From assembly GCA_934613185.1 (NCBI GenBank), contig CAKTSO010000119.1, forward strand, positions 1 through 5,912: DNA of 5,912 nucleotides. The letters are read 5' to 3'. The DNA comes from an uncultured Clostridia bacterium. GTDB lineage: Bacteria > Bacillota > Clostridia > Christensenellales > Maliibacteriaceae. The first letter of the stretch is position 1; the number at the start of each line of letters is the position of its first letter. Position numbers and translations under genes: made by a program. Positions 1 through 5,912 of the stretch are shown here, in pieces. Below the pieces are notes generated by a model. That model was not told the origin of the DNA and ran no database searches. It saw nothing but the letters and a program-made list of their open reading frames with translations.

Positions 1-4
1 ACAT
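1..4 (-). CDS. Start of the T-box-controlled gene, cut by the window edge
   Basis: Only the ATG (positions 4 to 2) and one further base lie in the window, so the product cannot be named. The start is supported by an AGGAAG ribosome site ten bases upstream and by its place about 87 bases after the T-box terminator, where such a riboswitch delivers its regulated gene. It is the only ATG between that terminator and the window edge. From the specifier (Glu, or Asn as alternative) the gene would be expected to be an aminoacyl-tRNA synthetase, amino-acid biosynthesis or transport gene for that amino acid. That is inference only. Confidence 0.55.
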
Positions 5-14
5 AGTATCTGTT

Positions 15-20
15 CTTCCT
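15..20 (-). promoter_or_regulatory. Ribosome binding site of the gene beyond the left edge
   Basis: AGGAAG on the minus strand, ten bases before the ATG at position 4. It lies outside the T-box terminator, so translation initiation is not directly occluded by that hairpin. This points to control at transcription rather than translation. Confidence 0.55.
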
Positions 21-90
21 TTCTAACCTCTATCGAATCGATGTACAATCCGTGATTTCGGAACGGGCGATCTTACGGGCGCTTTTTGAC

Positions 91-144
91 AAAAGCAAAG
101 CGATCCGGGAACCCTGTTCCTTCCAACAGGGCAAGCGGATCGCT
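91..144 (-). terminator. Factor-independent terminator of the T-box
   Basis: The outer stem AGCGATCCG (144-136) pairs perfectly with CGGATCGCT (107-99). After a 4x4 internal loop, CCCTGTT (131-125) pairs with AACAGGG (118-112) around a GGAAGG loop. A U-rich tail (TTTGCTTTT, 99-91) follows. It forms when the antiterminator does not. It is also the first terminator visible downstream of glnN on this strand. Confidence 0.9.
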
Positions 145-160
145 CGCGGTGCCACCTGTT
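125..160 (-). promoter_or_regulatory. T-box antiterminator
   Basis: Helix A1 pairs AACAGG (160-155) with CCTGTT (130-125). A seven-base bulge UGGCACC (154-148) follows and receives the tRNA acceptor end through UGGC against GCCA. Helix A2 pairs GCGAGC (147-142) with GCTTGC (136-131), closing a five-base loop. This is the textbook T-box antiterminator layout, and every helix base is paired, with one G-U. It shares bases 125-144 with the terminator, so the two structures exclude each other. Confidence 0.92.
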
Positions 161-411
161 TTATCCTCCTTCAAGCTCGAAGACGGACATCTCATTTGAA
201 AGGGATTCGCCATGAAATCCCGTGCGCGTAACGTGCGCCTGCGGCGCGCCTACTAAAATCGGGGACAGGCCCGACCCGTTCGGTTTGCGGCTGATACAGG
301 GTTCTTCGCGCAAGCTGTTCGGCGGAATTCTCATCCGATCACCGCTCTCTGTGCGAACAGGGGTTTGCGTTACTTTTCTGCGTCGCTGCCTTTTTTATCG
401 CTTTGATTTCC

Positions 412-2505
412 TTAGCGAACGCTGAAGAGCAGATCGCCGTAGGTGGGGAAGGGCCACGCTTCCTTGTCGACGACAGACTCCAGTTTGTCGGCCGTTTCGC
501 GAAGCTCGCCCATAGCTTCGAATACACCGTCGCGGTAATAATGCGCGGCCTTTGCAACGTCGTCGATCTCGGCGGCGGTCGCAAGGCAGCCTTCCAAAGC
601 GGCGGTCTTCTTGAACATCTCGCCGGTCAAAGCACTGACCTGCATCGCGGTTTCCGCTTCGTAGGTGCAGTCCATTTCGTCGCACACGGCCTTTTTGGTC
701 GCAACGGCGGCGGCGAGATCAGTGGAGTAGGCACTCACGGCGGGGAGGATGTCGTGGCGCGCCATATCGATCATTGTCAAAGCCTCGATGTTGAGAACCT
801 TGCAGTAGTTTTCAAGCTGAATTTCATGACGCGCGCGAAGCTCCGTCTCGGACAGAACGCGGTGCGACGTGAACAGTTCGACGTTCTTTTCATCGAGCAT
901 ATGTTCCAACGCGTCGGGCGTGGACTTGAGGTTCAACAGCCCGCGGGACTCGGCCTCTTTGATCCAGGCGTCGTCGTAACCGTTGCCGTTGAAGAGGATG
1001 CGCTTGTGTTCGCGGATCGTCTTCTGGATCAGATCGTGCAGGGCAATGTTGAAGTCCTCGGCGGCCTCCAGCGTGTCGGCAAACTGACGCAGCTCTTCGG
1101 CAACTGCCGTGTTCAACACGGTGTTGGCGTCCGCAATGGAAGCGGTGGAACCGAGCATGCGGAACTCGAACTTGTTGCCGGTGAACGCGAACGGCGACGT
1201 GCGGTTACGGTCCGTCGTGTCTTTGGGGAAGCGCGGCAGGACGTGAACGCCGACTTTCAGCAGCTCTTTTTCCTTCGCGCCGTAGGGGGTGTCGTTCTCG
1301 ATGGCTTCCAGAACGCCGGCAAGCTCGCTGCCGAGGAAGATGGAGACGACCGCGGGCGGCGCTTCGTTCGCGCCCAGGCGATGGTCGTTCCCGGCGGAAG
1401 CGACGGAAATGCGAAGCAGATCCTGATAATCGTCGACGGCCTTGATGACCGCGCACAGGAACAACAGGAACTGCCCGTTCTCGGCGGGAGTGGAACCGGG
1501 TTCCAGAAGGTTGACGCCCGTGTCGGTCGAGATGGACCAGTTGTTATGCTTGCCGCTGCCGTTGACGCCCGCGAAGGGTTTTTCATGCAGCAGGCAGACC
1601 ATCCCGTGACGCTTGGCGACCTTCTGCATCAGCTCCATCGTCAGCTGGTTGTGGTCGGTCGCAAGGTTCGTCGTGGTGAAGATGGGGGCAAGTTCGTGCT
1701 GCGCGGGAGCGACTTCGTTGTGCTCCGTCTTGGCAAGCACGCCCAGCTTCCAAAGCTCTTCGTTCAGCTCTTTCATAAAGGCCTGAACGCGGGGCTTGAT
1801 GACACCGAAATAATGATCGTCCAGCTCCTGACCCTTCGGCGGCTTGCAGCCGTAGAGCGTGCGGCCGGTGTAGATCAGATCCTTGCGCTTGTCGTAAACG
1901 TCTTTATCAATAAGGAAGTATTCCTGCTCGGGACCGACCGTTGTGCGGACGTTCTTGCAGGTGTCGTTGCCGAAGAGGCGAAGGACACGCACGGCCTGAC
2001 GGTCGATCGTCTCCATCGAGCGAAGAAGCGGGGTCTTTTTGTCAAGCGCTTCGCCGCCGTAGGAGCAGAACGCGGTGGGGATGCAAAGCACGCCGTCTTT
2101 GATGAACGCGTAGCTGGTGGGATCCCATGCGGTGTAGCCGCGGGCTTCGAACGTGGCGCGAAGGCCGCCGGAGGGGAAGCTCGAGGCGTCGGGCTCGCCC
2201 TGGATCAGCTCCTTGCCGGAGAACTCCATGATGACCTTGCCGTCTTTGGTCGGAGAAATGAAGGAGTCGTGCTTTTCGGCGGTGATGCCGGTCATCGGCT
2301 GGAACCAGTGAGTGAAATGGGTCGCGCCCTTTTCAATGGCCCAGTCCTTCATGGCGTTGGCGACGACGGCGGCGACGTCGCTGTTCATGCGGCGGCCATC
2401 CTTGATCGTCTGCTGAAGCTGACGATACGTCTCCTTGGGAAGGCGAGCCTTCATCACTTCGTCGTTAAAAACCATGGAACCGAAAATTTCCGCTACGTTC
2501 TGCAT
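412..2505 (-). CDS. glnN: Glutamine synthetase, type III (GSIII), complete
   Basis: This 697-residue cytoplasmic enzyme makes glutamine from glutamate, ammonia and ATP; GSIII enzymes are dodecamers of roughly 700-residue subunits. The length and motifs fit GSIII rather than the ~450-residue types I and II. Seen in order: FPSGGLRATFEARGYT (110-125, the GSIII N-terminal signature), GPEQEYFLID (191-200, metal-ligand glutamates), NEVAPAQHE (263-271), FAGVNGSGKHNNWS (311-324, the glutamate/ammonium loop and metal His), NRTSPFAFTGNKFEFR (434-449, with phosphate-binding Arg and metal Glu), then a helical C-terminal domain ending WPFPTYGDLLF. The ATG at 2505 was chosen because AGAGGAG lies eight bases upstream and the protein starts as GSIII proteins do. 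The frame stays open for 76 more codons upstream, but those cross the promoter and leader hairpin. No frameshift or missing catalytic motif was seen. It is divergent from gltB, its metabolic partner. No terminator is visible before the T-box at its 3' side. Confidence 0.97.
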   Translation of the reverse strand: MQNVAEIFGSMVFNDEVMKARLPKETYRQLQQTIKDGRRMNSDVAAVVANAMKDWAIEKGATHFTHWFQPMTGITAEKHDSFISPTKDGKVIMEFSGKELIQGEPDASSFPSGGLRATFEARGYTAWDPTSYAFIKDGVLCIPTAFCSYGGEALDKKTPLLRSMETIDRQAVRVLRLFGNDTCKNVRTTVGPEQEYFLIDKDVYDKRKDLIYTGRTLYGCKPPKGQELDDHYFGVIKPRVQAFMKELNEELWKLGVLAKTEHNEVAPAQHELAPIFTTTNLATDHNQLTMELMQKVAKRHGMVCLLHEKPFAGVNGSGKHNNWSISTDTGVNLLEPGSTPAENGQFLLFLCAVIKAVDDYQDLLRISVASAGNDHRLGANEAPPAVVSIFLGSELAGVLEAIENDTPYGAKEKELLKVGVHVLPRFPKDTTDRNRTSPFAFTGNKFEFRMLGSTASIADANTVLNTAVAEELRQFADTLEAAEDFNIALHDLIQKTIREHKRILFNGNGYDDAWIKEAESRGLLNLKSTPDALEHMLDEKNVELFTSHRVLSETELRARHEIQLENYCKVLNIEALTMIDMARHDILPAVSAYSTDLAAAVATKKAVCDEMDCTYEAETAMQVSALTGEMFKKTAALEGCLATAAEIDDVAKAAHYYRDGVFEAMGELRETADKLESVVDKEAWPFPTYGDLLFSVR

Positions 2506-2513
2506 CTGTGACG

Positions 2514-2520
2514 CTCCTCT
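2514..2520 (-). promoter_or_regulatory. glnN: Ribosome binding site of glnN
   Basis: AGAGGAG on the minus strand, eight bases before the ATG at 2505. This strong site settles the start against the longer open frame. It is not part of the leader hairpin, whose nearest paired base lies about 25 bases upstream of it. Confidence 0.85.
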
Positions 2521-2536
2521 CTTGCATTGCAAATGG

Positions 2537-2598
2537 ATCAAATGAAAACGGCGAGGGTACACGGAGACTTTGCTTTCTCCGCGGCACCCTCGCCGTTT
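2537..2598 (-). terminator. glnN: Long leader hairpin of glnN, terminator-like (candidate attenuator)
   Basis: On the glnN strand a perfect 13-bp stem pairs AAACGGCGAGGGT (2598-2586) with ACCCTCGCCGTTT (2558-2546). A small internal loop follows, then a 6-bp stem CGGAGA (2581-2576) with TCTCCG (2567-2562), closing an eight-base loop AAGCAAAG. The tail reads TTTTCATTTG, a short and interrupted U-run, so termination may be partial. The hairpin starts only about five bases after the inferred transcript start (near 2602), at the very 5' end of the mRNA. The alternative role is a 5' stabilising stem-loop. The hairpin itself is certain; its function is inference. Confidence 0.7.
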
Positions 2599-2608
2599 CA
2601 ATGACATC

Positions 2609-2637
2609 ATCATACGCCGCCATATGCGCTTTGTCAA
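2609..2637 (-). promoter_or_regulatory. glnN: Sigma-A type promoter of glnN
   Basis: On the minus strand the -35 box TTGACA (2637-2632) is a perfect consensus and the -10 box TATGAT (2614-2609) is one base off. The spacer is exactly 17 bases. The transcript start is predicted near 2602, giving a leader of about 97 bases that is mostly one hairpin. Confidence 0.88.
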
Positions 2638-2685
2638 GGCTCTTTTTTGAGAAAAATGCAAAAAAATACGGACAAAAATTTTCTG
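2638..2685. promoter_or_regulatory. A/T-tract region between the two divergent -35 boxes
   Basis: These 48 bases separate the two promoters in an otherwise GC-rich window. They hold T6 (2643-2648), A5 (2652-2656), A7 (2660-2666) and A5T4 (2674-2682). The first three tracts are spaced about nine bases apart, close to a helical turn. Such tracts act as UP elements or bend DNA. No clear operator palindrome was found, and no GlnR/TnrA-type TGTNA-N7-TNACA site. Confidence 0.5.
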
Positions 2686-2714
2686 TTGACAGCGATCGTT
2701 CGACAAGTTATAAT
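2686..2714 (+). promoter_or_regulatory. gltB: Perfect-consensus sigma-A promoter of gltB
   Basis: The -35 box TTGACA (2686-2691) and -10 box TATAAT (2709-2714) both match the consensus exactly and are 17 bases apart. A-tracts lie just upstream and could act as an UP element. The transcript start is predicted near 2721, giving a leader of about 93 bases. A promoter this strong without an evident activator or operator suggests control after initiation, matching the terminator right behind it. Confidence 0.92.
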
Positions 2715-2731
2715 GGGAAAACCGAATGGAC

Positions 2732-2784
2732 AAAGGCGTTCATCGTCAAAAGCACTGCTTTTGATGGTGGCGCCTTTTTTCTTT
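2732..2784 (+). terminator. gltB: Factor-independent terminator inside the gltB leader (candidate attenuator)
   Basis: GGCG (2735-2738) pairs with CGCC (2771-2774). The stem continues through wobble pairs and one bulged C (2741), then TCAAAAGC (2746-2753) pairs perfectly with GCTTTTGA (2757-2764) around the triloop ACT. Six T bases (2775-2780), then CTTT, follow directly; AAA (2732-2734) can extend the stem. It begins about 11-14 bases after the inferred start and ends before the gltB ribosome site, so it should stop gltB transcripts at about 60 bases unless something prevents it. CCGAA (2722-2726) can also pair with TTCGG (2783-2787), enclosing the hairpin and its U-run, which might oppose termination. 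Confidence 0.82.
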
Positions 2785-2793
2785 CGGAACAGC

Positions 2794-2803
2794 AGGAAGG
2801 CGG
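2794..2803 (+). promoter_or_regulatory. gltB: Ribosome binding site of gltB
   Basis: AGGAAGGCGG precedes the ATG at 2814. The best core (AGGAAGG, 2794-2800) is 13 bases away, slightly long; the GGCGG end is ten bases away. No other ATG, GTG or TTG in this frame occurs between the promoter and 2814. CTTTC at 2781-2785 could pair with GGAAG (2795-2799), a weak possible masking of the site. Confidence 0.65.
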
Positions 2804-2813
2804 TACAATATAC

Positions 2814-5800
2814 ATGCAGCAACAACATGGCCTGTGGACACAGGCGTTTGAACATGACGCATGCGGGATCGGCGCGATCGTCGATATCAAAGGACGCGCA
2901 TCTCATAAGATCGTGGACGATGCGCTGAAAATCGTGGAAAAGCTGGAACACCGTGCGGGCAAAGATGCCGAAGGCAAGACGGGCGACGGCGTCGGCATCC
3001 TGCTGCAGGTGCCGCATACGTTCTTTGTGCGCGCCGCGCACGAATGCGGGATCGATCTTCCGGCACGCCGCGATTACGGCGTCGGCATGTTCTTTTTTCC
3101 GCAGGATACGCTTTTACGCTCGCAGGCGCAGAAGATGTTCGAGATCATTGCGGAAAAAGAAGGGCTGATGTTTTTGGGATGGCGGCGCGTGCCGACCGAG
3201 CCGGATATCCTCGGCAACAAGGCGCGCGACTGCATGCCTTATATTATGCAGTGCTTCATCGCGCGGCCGAAGAATCTCGAAAAGGGCCTCGAGTTCGATC
3301 GGCGGCTGTACGTCGCGCGGCGCGTGTTCGAGCAAAGCAACGTGGACACCTACGTCGTCTCGCTTTCGAGCCGGACGATCGTATATAAAGGAATGTTTCT
3401 GGTCGATCAGCTCCGTCGCTTTTATCCCGACCTGCAAAGCCGCGACTGCAAGAGCGCCATCGCGCTTGTCCACTCGCGCTTTTCGACGAACACGAACCCT
3501 TCATGGGAGCGTGCGCATCCCAACCGCTTCATTCTTCATAACGGTGAGATCAACACCATCCGCGGCAACGTCGACCGTATGCTCGCCCGAGAGGAGACCA
3601 TGTCCAGCGCCGTGATGTCCAGCGAGGATATGGACAAGATCCTGCCCGTGGTCAACGCCTCCGGGTCGGACTCCGCCATGCTCGACAACACGATCGAGTT
3701 CCTCGTCATGAACGGCATGGATTTGCCGCTTGCGATGATGGTGACGATCCCGGAACCGTGGCCGAACGACCGCAACATGCCGCGCGAAAAGCGCGATCTT
3801 TATCGCTATTACGCCACGATGATGGAGCCGTGGGACGGTCCCGCGTCCATTCTCTTCAGCGACGGCGACAAAGTCGGCGCGATTCTGGACCGCAACGGGC
3901 TTCGTCCTTCGCGCTATTACATCACGAGCGACGACATGCTGATCCTCGCCTCCGAAGTCGGCGTTTTGGACGTCCCGCCGGAGAAGATCGTCAAAAAATC
4001 GCGCCTTCAGCCGGGCCGCATGCTTCTGGTCGACACCGTCGCCGGACGCCTCATCTCGGACGAAGAGTGCAAAGAATACTACGCCTCCCGCAAGCCCTAC
4101 GGCGAGTGGCTCGACCAGAACCTCGTGCGCCTGCGCGATCTGCCGATCCCGAACCGCCGCATCGATACCTATACGCAGACGCAGCGCGACAAGCTCTATA
4201 AGGCCTTCGGCTACACTTACGACGACATCAAGAACATGATCGTGCCGATGGCGCAGAACGGCGTCGAGCCGACGAGCGCGATGGGCACGGATATTCCGCT
4301 TGCCGTTCTGTCGGAAAAGCACCAGCCGCTGTTTTCCTATTTTAAACAGCTTTTCGCGCAGGTCACGAACCCGCCGATCGACGCGATTCGCGAGGAGATT
4401 GTCACGGACACGACCGTCTACGTCGGCTCCGACGGCAATCTTTTGCAGGAGCGTCCCGAAAACTGCACCGTTCTTCAGATCCACAATCCCATTTTGACGA
4501 GCACGGATCTGATGAAGATTCGCGCGATGAAAAAGCCGGGGTTCAAAGTCGAGACGGTTTCGCTTCTTTATTATAAGAACACGCCTCTGGAGCGCGCGCT
4601 CGACCGGCTGTATGTGCAGTGCGACCGCGCGTATCGAGACGGCGCGAACATTTTGATTCTGTCCGACCGCGGCGTGGACGAAAACCACGTCGCTATCCCG
4701 AGTCTTCTTGCCGTCTCCGCAATGGAGCAGCATTTGATCCGCACGAAAAAGCGCACGGCGGTCTCGATCATTCTGGAAAGCGCCGAGCCGCGCACGGTGC
4801 ATCATTTCGCCGCGCTTTTGGGCTACGGCGCGCGGGCGATCAATCCGTATCTTGCGCATGAATGCATCGCCGAGTGCATCGACATCGGCATCCTCGACAA
4901 GGACTGCCATACCGCCGTGGACGACTACAACGACGCCATTTTGCACGGCATCGTCAAGATCGCGTCCAAAATGGGCATCTCGACGCTGCAGTCGTATCAG
5001 TCCAGCCAGATCTTCGAGGCCATTGGCATCCGCCAGGACGTCATCGATCAGTATTTCACCAACACTGTCAGCCGCGTGGGCGGCATCGGTTTGGAAGAGA
5101 TCGGCGAGGGCGTGGAATATCGCCACAGCCACGCGTTCGATCCGCTCGGTCTCGGCGTGGATACGACGCTCGACAGCCTCGGCTTCCATAATCTTCGCAG
5201 CGGCGAGGACAAGGAAGACCATATGTACAACCCCGCCACGATCATTGCGCTTCGCGAGGCGACGCAGCGCGGCGATTACGAACGCTTCCGCGAATACACC
5301 GACATGGTCGACGACGAACGCCGTCCGCACACGCTGCGCGGGCTTCTGGAGTTCGTCTGGGACGAAAACGGCGGCGTGCCGCTCGAGGAGGTCGAGCCGG
5401 TGGAGAACATCGTGCGCCGCTTCAAGACCGGCGCGATGAGCTACGGTTCCATTTCACAGGAAGCGCACGAGTGTATGGCCATCGCGATGAACCGTCTGGG
5501 TGGTAAGTCGAACTCCGGCGAGGGCGGCGAACGCCCCGAACGCTTTGGAACGGAGCGCTCCAGCGCGATCAAGCAGGTCGCTTCCGGACGCTTCGGCGTG
5601 ACGAGCGAATATCTGGTCAGCGCCAAAGAGATCCAGATCAAAATGGCGCAGGGTGCAAAGCCCGGCGAGGGCGGCCATCTTCCGGGCAAGAAGGTCTATC
5701 CTTGGATCGCAAAGACGCGGTATTCCACGCCCGGCGTGGCGCTGATCTCCCCGCCGCCGCATCACGACATCTATTCGATCGAAGACCTGGCGCAATTGAT

Positions 5801-5912
5801 TTATGACCTTAAAAACGCCAACCGCGGCGCGCGTATTTCCGTAAAGCTCGTCTCCGAGGCGGGCGTCGGCACGATCGCCGCGGGCGTTGCGAAGGCGGGC
5901 GGTCAGGTCGTC
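2814..5912 (+). CDS. gltB: Glutamate synthase large subunit (GOGAT alpha), 3' end outside the window
   Basis: The enzyme moves the amide of glutamine to 2-oxoglutarate, yielding two glutamates; with GS it assimilates ammonium in the cytoplasm. The first 1033 codons are open. Cys17 in FEHDACGIG is the class II amidotransferase nucleophile, so residues 1-16 are a propeptide to be removed. Glutaminase motifs follow: EHRAGKDAEGKTGDGVG (45-61), HSRFSTNT (220-227), HNGEINT (242-248, oxyanion Asn/Gly) and SGSDS (283-287). The central domain spans about 470-760. The FMN/2-oxoglutarate barrel begins near 810, with FKTGAMSYGSIS (870-881), SGEGGE (901-906) and KMAQGAKPGEGGHLPGKK (943-960). Bacterial GltB is about 1500 residues, so the 3Fe-4S cysteines, the rest of the barrel and the GXGXG domain lie beyond the window. 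Whether a gltD follows, and whether NADPH or ferredoxin is the donor, cannot be seen. The start is the only usable one; no damage is seen. Confidence 0.97.
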   Translation, partial: MQQQHGLWTQAFEHDACGIGAIVDIKGRASHKIVDDALKIVEKLEHRAGKDAEGKTGDGVGILLQVPHTFFVRAAHECGIDLPARRDYGVGMFFFPQDTLLRSQAQKMFEIIAEKEGLMFLGWRRVPTEPDILGNKARDCMPYIMQCFIARPKNLEKGLEFDRRLYVARRVFEQSNVDTYVVSLSSRTIVYKGMFLVDQLRRFYPDLQSRDCKSAIALVHSRFSTNTNPSWERAHPNRFILHNGEINTIRGNVDRMLAREETMSSAVMSSEDMDKILPVVNASGSDSAMLDNTIEFLVMNGMDLPLAMMVTIPEPWPNDRNMPREKRDLYRYYATMMEPWDGPASILFSDGDKVGAILDRNGLRPSRYYITSDDMLILASEVGVLDVPPEKIVKKSRLQPGRMLLVDTVAGRLISDEECKEYYASRKPYGEWLDQNLVRLRDLPIPNRRIDTYTQTQRDKLYKAFGYTYDDIKNMIVPMAQNGVEPTSAMGTDIPLAVLSEKHQPLFSYFKQLFAQVTNPPIDAIREEIVTDTTVYVGSDGNLLQERPENCTVLQIHNPILTSTDLMKIRAMKKPGFKVETVSLLYYKNTPLERALDRLYVQCDRAYRDGANILILSDRGVDENHVAIPSLLAVSAMEQHLIRTKKRTAVSIILESAEPRTVHHFAALLGYGARAINPYLAHECIAECIDIGILDKDCHTAVDDYNDAILHGIVKIASKMGISTLQSYQSSQIFEAIGIRQDVIDQYFTNTVSRVGGIGLEEIGEGVEYRHSHAFDPLGLGVDTTLDSLGFHNLRSGEDKEDHMYNPATIIALREATQRGDYERFREYTDMVDDERRPHTLRGLLEFVWDENGGVPLEEVEPVENIVRRFKTGAMSYGSISQEAHECMAIAMNRLGGKSNSGEGGERPERFGTERSSAIKQVASGRFGVTSEYLVSAKEIQIKMAQGAKPGEGGHLPGKKVYPWIAKTRYSTPGVALISPPPHHDIYSIEDLAQLIYDLKNANRGARISVKLVSEAGVGTIAAGVAKAGGQVV

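Larger units (their letters stand above)
91..390 (-). ncRNA. T-box riboswitch leader (tRNA-sensing), probably Glu, possibly Asn
   Basis: The RNA pairs with an uncharged tRNA and lets transcription pass its terminator. Stem I runs from about 390 to 289. GGC (390-388) can pair with GCC (291-289), CAG (380-378) with CTG (299-297), CGCAA (369-365) with TTGCG (313-309), CTGTTCG (360-354) with CGAACAG (321-315), and GCGG (345-342) with CCGC (325-322). The conserved distal features AGAGAG (350-345) and GGATGAGAA (336-328) are present. AGTA (374-371) faces GAA (307-305) as the loop-E motif of the specifier loop, which puts the specifier at 304-302, GAA (Glu). The usual purine after the codon is a C here, so AAC (303-301, Asn) stays possible. 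The T-box is GGTGGCACCGCG (156-145). Its variable base C predicts discriminator G73, which fits tRNA-Glu and tRNA-Asn. Smaller hairpins at 221-202 and 183-168 fill the linker. No clear promoter was seen just upstream. Confidence 0.93.

Noticed and set aside
391..419. A possible promoter for the T-box (TTCGCT with GATAAA)
   Set aside because: The boxes are only 14 bases apart and poorly match the consensus, so it is not supported.
403..2511. A 702-residue open frame on the plus strand opposite glnN
   Set aside because: It is the GC-rich antisense shadow of glnN. The minus-strand protein carries all GSIII motifs and a strong ribosome site; the plus-strand translation shows no recognisable family.
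2638..2720. GlnR/TnrA-type operator near the divergent promoters
   Set aside because: No TGTNA-N7-TNACA site was found by eye. The CGATCG palindrome in the gltB spacer (2693-2698) is only six bases and does not extend.
2506..2733. A longer GSIII start 76 codons upstream (ATG at 2733)
   Set aside because: The extension crosses the glnN promoter and the leader hairpin and has no GSIII similarity. The ATG at 2505 has a strong ribosome site and the expected N-terminus.
2546..2784. ANTAR-type antitermination target (two hairpins with A1/G4 hexaloops) in the leaders
   Set aside because: Each leader has one dominant hairpin, with an eight-base loop (glnN) or triloop (gltB). Neither matches the hexaloop rule, so the known motif cannot be claimed.
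2634..3041. Small open frames on both strands over the intergenic region and the gltB start
   Set aside because: They lack ribosome sites, overlap promoters and the gltB coding start, and show no recognisable protein.
3501..5330. A 609-residue open frame on the minus strand opposite gltB
   Set aside because: It is a shadow of gltB, whose plus-strand frame is open for 1033 codons with the amidotransferase and FMN-domain motifs in order. The shadow is rich in Arg, Asp, Val and His, as expected of antisense GC-rich coding DNA.

Overview
The window holds a divergent GS-GOGAT ammonium-assimilation pair and, at its left edge, a T-box riboswitch that leads into a gene outside the window. The content suggests a GC-rich Bacillota, most likely a clostridial lineage. 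Supporting signs are the type III glutamine synthetase, a GltB whose early region reads EHRAGKDAEGKTGDGVGIL as in clostridial GltB proteins, T-box control, AGGAGG-type ribosome sites and near-consensus sigma-A promoters. The placement is an inference from family resemblance; no search was run.

Layout. Positions 1-4 (minus) are the start codon plus one base of a gene running out of the window. Positions 5-411 hold the leader of that gene: a T-box RNA at about 91-390 (minus), with Stem I, a specifier loop, the T-box bulge UGGCACC, and mutually exclusive antiterminator and terminator helices. The specifier reads as GAA (Glu), with AAC (Asn) as the alternative. The variable T-box base C predicts a tRNA with discriminator G73, which fits both. 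Positions 412-2505 (minus) encode a complete 697-residue type III glutamine synthetase (glnN). Positions 2506-2813 are a shared divergent control region. Positions 2814-5912 (plus) encode the first 1033 residues of the large subunit of glutamate synthase (gltB), cut by the window end.

GlnN makes glutamine from glutamate and ammonia. GltB takes the glutamine amide and makes glutamate from 2-oxoglutarate, so the two enzymes form one nitrogen-assimilation cycle. Each gene has its own promoter with a 17-bp spacer: TTGACA/TATGAT for glnN and TTGACA/TATAAT for gltB. The -35 boxes lie back to back around a 48-bp A/T-tract region.

The most notable feature is that both promoters fire almost directly into a long hairpin followed by a U-run, ahead of the ribosome site. 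The gltB hairpin is an excellent factor-independent terminator; the glnN one is a weaker terminator candidate but an unusually strong hairpin. This suggests that GS and GOGAT are both attenuated, by a mechanism the sequence does not identify. In addition, no terminator is visible between glnN and the T-box, so glnN transcripts may end at, or read through, the T-box switch.
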